The notes below the pieces were generated by a model. That model saw only the letters and a list, made by a program, of their open reading frames with translations. It had not been told where the DNA came from and made no database searches. The position numbers were made by a program, and so were the translations under genes. Shown here one piece after another: positions 36,666-44,900 of a stretch of DNA of 64,000 bases. Within the stretch, counting starts at the first letter, position 1, and every line of letters begins with the position of its first letter. The stretch comes from Selenomonas sp. WCT3 (GTDB lineage: Bacteria > Bacillota > Negativicutes > Selenomonadales > Selenomonadaceae): contig FNCM01000012.1 in NCBI GenBank assembly GCA_900100835.1, positions 18,436 through 82,435 on the forward strand, written 5' to 3'.

Positions 36666-37753
36666 GCAGGATCGTCGTATCGGGATATTACGGCTCGAAG
36701 AATGCCGGTGACGAGGCAATGCTGGCCGCAATGCTGGAGGTCCTCGGAGATCTCGACCCAAAACTTCATATTACGGTGATTTCTGCAAATCCCGAAGATA
36801 CGCGTAGACGTCATGGCGTTGAGGCGATTTCCTGGCTGGGGCTTCCCGCCATCGTTCGCGAACTGCGCCAGGCGGATCTTTTGATCAGCGGTGGTGGCAG
36901 TTTGCTGCAAAATGTCACCAGCCGGCGCAGTCTCTACTATTATCTGGCTATTATTTTCTTGGCGCGCTTCCTAGGCACGAAAGTGATGCTTTACGCCCAG
37001 GGGATTGGCCCCATTTTAGGCCGGGTAGCTGCTTTTGCCATGAAGTGGATTGGCAATCGGGTGGACCTTATAACCGTTCGTGACCAGGGCTCCTTAGCGG
37101 AACTTTCCCGGCTTGGGATTCATAAGCCACCGATTCATTGCACCGCTGATCCGGTGCTAGCCATCCATCCGGTGGACCGTGAAGCGGGGCGTGCTATTTT
37201 TAAGGCCTATCATGCCGATGGGGCCAAGCCGGTGGTGGGCATCTCCGTTCGTGAATGGCTGGGCTGGACCCACTACAAAGAGGTGCTGGCAGAGGTTTCG
37301 GACCGGGTGGTTCGGGAACTAGGTGCCCGGGTAGTATTTGTCCCGATGCAGTTCCCCGATGATGTTCGGGCAGCGCAGGCTATTGCGGCCAGGACGAAGG
37401 AACCTTGTACCGTCCTCAAAGATGAATATACCACCAGCGAGTTTCTGTCGATTGTGGGCAATATGGATCTCATGCTGGGGATTCGCCTGCATGCGTTGAT
37501 TTTTGCCGGTGTAATGGGAGTCCCGATGATTGGAATATCCTATGACCCCAAAATTGACCGCTTCCTGCAGTCAATCGGCGAAGAGCCTGTTGGCAATTTG
37601 CGCGATGTGACAGCCGATGAACTGATGGCGGAGATTCGCCGGAAGTGGAACGACAAGCAGACCTTCCGCCAGCAGAATGCAGAACTGCTGGTGAAGCTCC
37701 GCGACCAAGCGGCAAGCAACGCGGAACTTGCGTTGAATTTGGCCCATAAATAA
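36662..37753 (+). CDS. csaB: Polysaccharide pyruvyl transferase CsaB
   Basis: A 363-residue GT-B-like enzyme that moves pyruvate from PEP to an N-acetylmannosamine-type residue of a cell wall polymer, making the ligand for SLH domains. SGYYGSKNAGDEAML at the N-terminus, ISGGGSLLQ, LYAQGIGPI and LGIRLHALIFAG are diagnostic. In Bacillus it anchors S-layer proteins. In Selenomonas relatives the SLH domain of the major outer membrane protein is reported to bind cadaverine-bearing peptidoglycan, so the target here is an open question. Confidence 0.88.
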   Translation: MSRIVVSGYYGSKNAGDEAMLAAMLEVLGDLDPKLHITVISANPEDTRRRHGVEAISWLGLPAIVRELRQADLLISGGGSLLQNVTSRRSLYYYLAIIFLARFLGTKVMLYAQGIGPILGRVAAFAMKWIGNRVDLITVRDQGSLAELSRLGIHKPPIHCTADPVLAIHPVDREAGRAIFKAYHADGAKPVVGISVREWLGWTHYKEVLAEVSDRVVRELGARVVFVPMQFPDDVRAAQAIAARTKEPCTVLKDEYTTSEFLSIVGNMDLMLGIRLHALIFAGVMGVPMIGISYDPKIDRFLQSIGEEPVGNLRDVTADELMAEIRRKWNDKQTFRQQNAELLVKLRDQAASNAELALNLAHK

Positions 37754-37757
37754 TAAA

Positions 37758-37787
37758 AAGCCTTCCTCTATTAGGAGGGCTTTTTTG
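37758..37787 (+). terminator. Terminator after csaB
   Basis: GCCTTCCT (37760-37767) pairs with AGGAGGGC (37773-37780, one G-T pair); six T follow. Confidence 0.88.
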
Positions 37788-37864
37788 CTAATTTTAAGAT
37801 TTGTATGGTAAAATAAAAGATGGTGTTTTTTAGGCAGTATAAGTATGTAAAGGATGAAATTTTC

Positions 37865-38551
37865 ATGATACATATGCGCAATATTTGTAAACAATACGAC
37901 ACCGGCACGGTAGCCTTAGACCATGTCAATGTCGATATCAAGAAGGGCGAATTCGTCTTTATCGTCGGTGCCAGTGGTGCCGGCAAATCCACCTTTATCA
38001 AGATGCTGTTCCGGGAGGAACTGCCCACCAGCGGCAAGCTGATGGTCAACGGGCACGATGTGGTGCATATGGAGCATCGGGAGGTGCCCTATCTGCGCCG
38101 CGAGCTCGGCGTTATCTTTCAGGATTACCGCCTGCTGCCGGATAAGACGGTGTTTGAGAATGTGGCCTTTGCCATGCAGGTTATCGAGGCACCGCGTCGT
38201 CTGATGCAGCGAAGTGTCAACTCGGTGCTGGATGTGGTAGGCCTGCGGGATAAGTATAAATGCTTCCCCTCCCAGCTTTCCGGTGGTGAGCAGCAGCGGG
38301 TGGCGATTGCCCGGGCCATCGTCAATGACCCAGCGATTGTCATCGCCGATGAGCCGACAGGCAATCTCGACCCCGATACGAGCTGGGATATCATGGATAT
38401 CTTCAAGCGCATCAACAAGGCTGGCACTACCATTGTCATGGCAACCCATGACCGCGCCATTGTCGACACCATGAAAAAGCGCGTCATTGCCATCGAAAAC
38501 GGCCAAATTGTCCGGGACCAGCTGAGAGGAGGCTATGGCTATGAAGCTTAG
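37865..38551 (+). CDS. ftsE: Cell-division ABC ATPase FtsE
   Basis: A 228-residue ATPase with Walker A GASGAGKST (35-43), signature LSGGEQQR, Walker [12 protein letters not shown] and the switch histidine in MATHDRAIV. With FtsX it forms a complex that does not transport but switches on murein hydrolases across the membrane. ATG 37865 with AAAGGATG ahead is the start; the longer frame from 37820 begins in the promoter region. It overlaps ftsX by 17 bases. Confidence 0.93.
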   Translation: MIHMRNICKQYDTGTVALDHVNVDIKKGEFVFIVGASGAGKSTFIKMLFREELPTSGKLMVNGHDVVHMEHREVPYLRRELGVIFQDYRLLPDKTVFENVAFAMQVIEAPRRLMQRSVNSVLDVVGLRDKYKCFPSQLSGGEQQRVAIARAIVNDPAIVIADEPTGNLDPDTSWDIMDIFKRINKAGTTIVMATHDRAIVDTMKKRVIAIENGQIVRDQLRGGYGYEA

Positions 38552-39428
38552 AAACGGGGAATATTACATCCAAGAGGTTGCCCGCTCGTTGAAGCGCAAC
38601 AACTGGATGTCCTTTGCCTCCATTGGTACCGTGGCGGTGTCCTTGTTTGTGCTCGGCGTCTTTTTGACCTTGGTGCTCAATATGAATCGCCTGGCGGCAA
38701 CCTTGGAGTCCGAGGTACAAATCAGCGTTTATCTCGAAGACAAGGTCATGCCGAGCCAGCGTGAGGAAATCAAGCAGGACATCGAGAAGATGCAAGGCAT
38801 TGAATCGGTGAAATATGTGAGCCGGGAAGAGGCCAAGGAGCGCTTGTCTGAGCGCCTTGGTGACCAGAAATATCTGCTGGAGGCGTTGGGGGATAAAAAT
38901 CCATTGCCCAATGCCTTTGAGCTTACGGTATCCCATCCCGATATGGTTGAGACTGCGGCCAAGGTCATCGAAAAGATGGATGGTGTTGAGTCTGCTAAGT
39001 ACGGACAGGACGTGGTTCAGCACCTCTTTGACATCACGCGGCTTATCCGCTTGTTTGGCTTGGCGCTGATGGTGCTGTTGGCAGGTGCCACCCTCTTTAT
39101 CATTTCCAATACGATCCGTCTCACGGTATTTGCCCGCCGGAAGGAAATTGCCATCATGAAATACGTGGGGGCAACGGACTGGTTTATCCGCTGGCCCTTT
39201 GTGTTGGAAGGAGTAGTTCTGGGCTTTGTGGGCGGTGTCATTGCCGCAGTAGCCCTGCGCAGTTTCTATGCAGCTATGGCGGCGAAAATCTACAGTACCC
39301 TGGCCTTTTTCCCGTTGATGCCCCAGTATCCCTTCATGACTTACGTCACCGTGGTCATCGTATTATCCGGTATGATAATCGGTGCTCTGGGGTCGGCAAT
39401 TTCGTTGAAGCGGTTCCTGAAGGCGTAA
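38535..39428 (+). CDS. ftsX: Cell-division membrane protein FtsX
   Basis: A 297-residue protein with the FtsX plan: one helix near residues 25-50, an exported loop (QISVYLEDKVMPSQREEI to about 165), then three helices. GAGGAGG overlaps the end of ftsE; ATG 38535 or ATG 38541 may be used. The exported loop is expected to contact the coiled-coil M23 protein encoded next. Confidence 0.92.
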   Translation: MAMKLRNGEYYIQEVARSLKRNNWMSFASIGTVAVSLFVLGVFLTLVLNMNRLAATLESEVQISVYLEDKVMPSQREEIKQDIEKMQGIESVKYVSREEAKERLSERLGDQKYLLEALGDKNPLPNAFELTVSHPDMVETAAKVIEKMDGVESAKYGQDVVQHLFDITRLIRLFGLALMVLLAGATLFIISNTIRLTVFARRKEIAIMKYVGATDWFIRWPFVLEGVVLGFVGGVIAAVALRSFYAAMAAKIYSTLAFFPLMPQYPFMTYVTVVIVLSGMIIGALGSAISLKRFLKA

Positions 39429-39444
39429 GGTCGGGAGGAACAAA

Positions 39445-40572
39445 ATGATGAAGAAGAATACAAGGCAGCGCCTGCTGGCGGCGATTCTGGCGGTAGGTGT
39501 GTTGGCTTCGGTGCCAGCGCATACGGCACTGGCATCCCTTGAGGATGACAAGGCCGATTATGAGCGCAAGGCCGAACAGAAAAAGGCTGCCAGCGAGGCT
39601 TTATCCCAAAAGCTGGAATCCCTGTCGGAGGAAAAGCGCCTGCTGGATGAAGAAGCCGAAACGGCGATAAATGAACACAAAAAGTGCAAAGAAGCCTTTG
39701 ACGAGACAACGAGCCGTATGGCCGATAATGAAGCGCGGTTAAAGGAAGTAAAGGCAGATTATGAGGTAAAAAGTGCCCGTTTGGCCAAACGCGTTCGCGA
39801 TATCTATATCAATGGCCAGATTTCGTATCTGGATGTCCTGTTTGGGGCCAAGGATTTTTCGGACTTTATGACCCGCATGGATTTGCTGAAGAAAATCATT
39901 CGGCAGGATTATGACCTGGTACACGGCGTTCTCGATGAAAAACAGGATATCGAGACTACCCAGGCAAGTCTGGAAAAGGATAAGAAAATCCGGGAGGAAC
40001 AGGAATTAAAGGCCCGGCAGGCCAAGCAGGTTATGGAGGAAAAGGTGCGCCGCCGTCAGGAACTCATCGACAAGATGAAGTCCGATAAGGCGACGGTTGA
40101 CCGTGAGTACGATGAACTCATGGCGGCTTCCAAGCAGATTGCCCTGATGCTCCAGCGCAGCAGCATGGCCAATATGCCTGTGTCGGGGGATGGTTCGATG
40201 ATTTGGCCGGTAGGGGGAACTGTGACCTCGGAGTTTGGCTGGCGTACCCATCCGATTTCCGGTACGCGTAAATACCACAGCGGAATCGATATCGGTGCTG
40301 ATTATGGCACTCCCATTGCGGCGGCCCAGTCCGGCACCGTGGAATATGCGGGCTGGATTTCCGGCTATGGCAATACGGTCATCATCAATCACGGCGGCGG
40401 TATTACCACCCTTTACGGCCACAATCAGTCCTTGGCTGTATCCGCTGGCCAGCAGGTCAGCCAGGGGGAGACTATTGCTTATTGCGGATCAACGGGCAAC
40501 AGCACGGGGCCCCATTGTCATTTCGAGGTTCGAAGCGGCGGTGAACCGGTGAGCCCTTATAATTACTTGTAA
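39445..40572 (+). CDS. Murein hydrolase activator, coiled coil plus M23 (EnvC/PcsB-like)
   Basis: A 375-residue exported protein: a signal peptide ending near ALASLEDD, a long charged coiled coil (about 30-230), and a LytM/M23 domain (about 250-375) with HPISGTRKYHSGIDIG and GPHCHFEVR holding the metal histidines. These keep the pattern of an active M23 peptidase. Standing right after ftsX it is the natural effector of FtsEX during septal or wall remodelling. Confidence 0.87.
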   Translation: MMKKNTRQRLLAAILAVGVLASVPAHTALASLEDDKADYERKAEQKKAASEALSQKLESLSEEKRLLDEEAETAINEHKKCKEAFDETTSRMADNEARLKEVKADYEVKSARLAKRVRDIYINGQISYLDVLFGAKDFSDFMTRMDLLKKIIRQDYDLVHGVLDEKQDIETTQASLEKDKKIREEQELKARQAKQVMEEKVRRRQELIDKMKSDKATVDREYDELMAASKQIALMLQRSSMANMPVSGDGSMIWPVGGTVTSEFGWRTHPISGTRKYHSGIDIGADYGTPIAAAQSGTVEYAGWISGYGNTVIINHGGGITTLYGHNQSLAVSAGQQVSQGETIAYCGSTGNSTGPHCHFEVRSGGEPVSPYNYL

Positions 40573-40606
40573 CGATTGACCGGTCAATAGATAGAAGGTG
40601 TATAGT

Positions 40607-41752
40607 TTGAATAAAAAGAAAATCGTCCTGGGAATCTTGGCGACTGCGGTCATTTCCAGCATGCTGACGCTGATGGGACTCGCGGCTTTATTGGGCCTTG
40701 ATGGACAGCGTACTTTAGATATGGTCCGCTTCCTGGGCGTCAAGCGTATGATAGAACTCCGGTATGTAAATGAAGTGGATTCGCAGTCACTGATGGATGG
40801 CGCCATTGATGGCATGGTCAAATCATTGGGAGATCCGCATTCCATCTACATGAAGGCGGATATGTATAAATCCCTCAAGGAACATACAGCAGGTGCCTTT
40901 GGCGGCATTGGCGTGACGATGGGATTCAAGGATAACAAAGTCACGATTGTCTCCGTCCTCGAGGGAACCCCGGGCGAGGCGGCAGGCCTCAAGGCCAACG
41001 ATGAGATTGTAGCGGTGGACGATGTACCCGTCAGCGAATATCAGCCGGAGGAAGTCTCCATGCACATCCGTGGCGAAGTTGGTACGGAAGTCAAACTGAC
41101 CATCCATCGGGCGGGCAGTGAAAACGAGGACTACACCATTAAGCGTGACACTATCACCATCCGTTCGGCGAAAGGTAAGATGCTGGAAGGGACGGAGATG
41201 GGCTATATTCGCATCGCCTCCTTCGGCGAGAATACCGGCAAGGAATTCCAAGAGGAGTTTCAAAAGCTGGAAGAAGCCGGCATGAAGGGACTTATCATCG
41301 ATTTGCGCGAGAATCCAGGCGGACTCATCAAGAGCTGTGTGGAAGTGGCCAATATGGTGGTGCCAAAAGGCCCAATCGTTTCGGTGGTTCAGCGCGATGG
41401 TTCCAAAGAGGAACATGATTCGAATTTGGAGGCACCAAAGGTGCCAGTTGTCGTGCTGATTGATGGCAACAGTGCCAGCGCTTCGGAAATCTTAGCCGGT
41501 GCCCTGCAGGATACGGGAGCCGGTACGTTGGTGGGAACCAAGTCGTATGGCAAAGGGTCGGTGCAGGTAGTAGTTCCGCTTTTTGACGATGATGGCCTGA
41601 AACTCACCATTGCCAAATACTACACACCAAATGGCCGCTGTATCGACGGCATCGGCATCGAACCAGATGTAGCCATCGATTTCCAGGAAGGTGATACGAC
41701 GGATGTGCAGTTAGAAAAAGCCAAAGAAGTATTGCAGGGAAAGATGCAGTAA
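40607..41752 (+). CDS. S41-family C-terminal processing protease (CtpA/CtpB-like)
   Basis: A 381-residue serine protease. An N-terminal signal anchor (KIVLGILATAVISSMLTLMGL), a PDZ domain (about 90-170, with GGIGVTMGFK), and the catalytic serine and lysine region (DGNSASASEIL and TKSYGKGSVQ) are seen. TTG 40607 with AGAAGG at 40593-40598 is preferred over GTG 40598. The same neighbour follows ftsEX in Bacillus, where CtpB cuts sporulation signals; here a periplasmic maturation or turnover role is more likely. Confidence 0.88.
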   Translation: MNKKKIVLGILATAVISSMLTLMGLAALLGLDGQRTLDMVRFLGVKRMIELRYVNEVDSQSLMDGAIDGMVKSLGDPHSIYMKADMYKSLKEHTAGAFGGIGVTMGFKDNKVTIVSVLEGTPGEAAGLKANDEIVAVDDVPVSEYQPEEVSMHIRGEVGTEVKLTIHRAGSENEDYTIKRDTITIRSAKGKMLEGTEMGYIRIASFGENTGKEFQEEFQKLEEAGMKGLIIDLRENPGGLIKSCVEVANMVVPKGPIVSVVQRDGSKEEHDSNLEAPKVPVVVLIDGNSASASEILAGALQDTGAGTLVGTKSYGKGSVQVVVPLFDDDGLKLTIAKYYTPNGRCIDGIGIEPDVAIDFQEGDTTDVQLEKAKEVLQGKMQ

Positions 41753-41767
41753 AACGATCAATCAATA

Positions 41768-41817
41768 GGCAAGCAAAAGAGCGAGCTATCTTTGAATAGC
41801 TCGCTCTTTTGCTTGCC
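41768..41817 (+). terminator. 22-bp perfect inverted repeat, terminator of the ftsEX operon
   Basis: Arms at 41768-41789 and 41796-41817 are exact complements over 22 bases with a 6-base loop. A four-T stretch is built into the right arm. The stem is longer than a terminator needs. Confidence 0.75.
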
Positions 41818-41948
41818 TTGGGGTGTGTGAAAGAAACTTATTTTTATTGTTGGGAGGCGAAAAACCATTTAAGAAACTTTCTGACTATTACGATAATATA
41901 TAAAGAGGCATATCTTATGGATAAGTAACACACAGGGAGGGTTTGGAA

Positions 41949-44900
41949 ATGAAACAAGAGCACATCAAGATATATGGAAGAAAATCCCTTGCCCCTTATA
42001 TGGGCAGTAAATCTCGTGCAGCCCTGGCTATTGCTGTTTCCTTTATGTGCTCGTGTGGCGTAGCCTCTGCGAACAGTGGTGGTGAAATCGAAAGGTATCA
42101 TGGCGACTACTATATAGGCAACAATGGTCTGAAAGGCAACAATGTATATGTGGATGATGCAACAGAACTCCAAGGTGCTTATGGTGCTGGGGGGGATAGG
42201 CAGGATGTAAGTGGCAATACCATTACGGTGGATTCTGTAAATAGTACGAACCTAAGCGTCGTAGGAGCTACTACATTTTTTTCCTCCAATGGCGATCCTG
42301 GGAATGCCACCGAGAACCACGCAATCGTGCGGAATAGTACAGTACAAAGTGTTACTGGCGGTCAGTCTGGGGACGGAGATGCTAGCAAAAACACGATAAA
42401 AATAGAGAATAACAGCGATGTGAAGGGAAACGTATGGGGGGGGGCTTCCGGCTGGCATGGTACTGCTGCGGAAAATATCGTCACGGTTCTTGAAAGCACG
42501 GTAGAAGGGAATATCTATGGTGGCTGGTCATCTAATGGTGATAGTGAAGGGATTACGGATAAAAATCATGTAATCATCAAGGGCAGTACGGTTAAAGCTA
42601 ATATTTACGGTGGGCAAGCCAGCAATACCAACGAAAACAATATCATCACCCTTAACGATGCTGTGGTGGAGGGGTCCGTATATGGCGGAAATAATGATTA
42701 CTCCTTTGTGTATACTACGGGGAAGGATGTAGCTGGCAATAAGCTATACCTATCTGGGGGAAATAAGGTTAATGGTAATGTTTTCAATGTGGAGACCGTA
42801 TACTTGGAACAGACTGTATGGAATACAGAAAAGCCTATGCTCACGGTAAAAGGAGAGCATGGAACGTCGCCAGAGGGGTATGCTTTGGATGATGGTGTAT
42901 TTCATGATGATCGGGAACTTTTCTTTAATGGGCAGGCGTATGGACATGGATCAAATATTACTACTTCCATCGATGCTTCGAATCTTGCCTTTGTCGCTCC
43001 GGAGGATGTCAAGACTGGCGCAATGATGGATTTGATTCAATCAGCCCCGGAGATTCGCGCTGTACTTGCTGCAGATAAGACCTCACAGGCATATAGCATT
43101 GCCCCGGTCACTGGGGTGACGATAAATGGAGCATTAGAGGGCAGTCTTGCCTTTAATACGGATAAAACTGCACTTACCTATACGGCAGCAGCAAATAAAG
43201 CAACGAAATTGACCTTTGGAACGGTATACTGGTCCGAAAACGCTCTCATTGATCATTCCCAGCTGCTTACAAATCTGGATTTTAATGGAGCGGATGTGGA
43301 TACGGCGAAAATCAATTTCACCAATATCCAGAGCATAGATGCCAACCAGAAAATGACCCTTGTCTCCGACTTCGGCACTTCCGTAGGCACCATCACAGGC
43401 ACAACCTTTACCATCGGTCAGAATTCAGGTGAGGGTTATCCTTATTTAGAAGGTGAAAACCTCCGTTATGTGATTACAAAGGGAGTAGCTGCGCAAAATG
43501 GCAATGAAGACAGCGGCAATACTGGGGGAAGTGATGAAACCTCTGCGAATTACAACGGATTTATGTACGATGAGGATATGAGCTATTACGCAGGCAACAA
43601 AGGTCCTAACAACAATAATGTTCTTCTCGATGATACTATGAACATTACGATAGATGACTGCGTTTATGGTGGTGCGGGCCCAGATGGCGGTACCAGTGTG
43701 AGTCATAACATCATAACGGTTATCTCCGAAAATCCTACCCTGTTTGTTGCTGGTGGTAGAACAGACCCCAACTCCAATGCAGGAGAGGGGGATGCTATTG
43801 ACAATCATGCTATTATCAAAGGCAAAGTCAGTCAAGCTGCAGGTGGTACTGCTGGTAATGGTGAAGCCAAATATAACAGCGTGACCGTCGAGAGCACGGG
43901 CTTCGTTATTGGGGATATAATGGGCGGAGCTGTAGGATTAGGTGATGGTGTCAGCGAGAACAGTGCTATTGTCAATGGTGGTACCGTTGGTGAAAATGTC
44001 TATGGCGGTTGGGCTGCCAATGGTGGAAACATTGCCAATAACAATTATGTAATTATCAACAAAGGCACTGTTGGGGAAAATGTTTATGGAGGCAGATCGG
44101 ATAATTACAGTCTGAATAATAGCGTCACCCTTACGGATGCGAAAATTGGCGGCTCTGTCTATGGCGGCTATTCGGATGATAGTTTTTGGAAAGGGGATGG
44201 GAATGATATCCAAGGGAATACACTTCATTTGTCTGGGTCTAGTACCGTGGCTGGAAATGTCTTTAATGTAGAAAAAGTTTATCTTGAAAACGCCCGGTGG
44301 GATACGGAAAAGCCTATGCTGGAAGTGCAGGGAAAAAATGTGATGTCCAAATGGGGACATGCTGTGGATGCTGGCGTGTATAATGCCACAGGAGAAACCT
44401 TCTATAACGGAATTTCGCCCATAATTGCTACGATAGATGCTTCCAGGCTCTCCTTTGAAAATCCTGAAGAAGCAGCTACTGGCGAAAGGATGAATCTGAT
44501 TCAATCCGGTAAAACCCTCAAGGCAACCTTGGACGCGGATACTACTTCACAGGTGTACAGTGTTGCGCCTGTCACAGGGGTGACGATTAACGCTGTATTG
44601 GGCGGCAGTCTTGCCTTTAACACGGATAAGACGGTACTGGCCTACACGGTTACTACCAACAAAGCAACGAAATTGGCTTTTACCGATGTAGCTTGGTCCG
44701 AAACCGCTCTTATTGACCACTCACAATTGCTTATGAATGTGGATTTCAATGGAGCGGACGTAGACACGGCGAAAATCAATTTCACCAATATCCAGAGCAT
44801 AGATGCCAACCAGAAAATGACCCTGGTTTCTGATTTTGGCACCTCCGCAGGCACAATTACTGGTACAACCTTTACCCTTGGCAGCAGTACTGGGGAAGGT

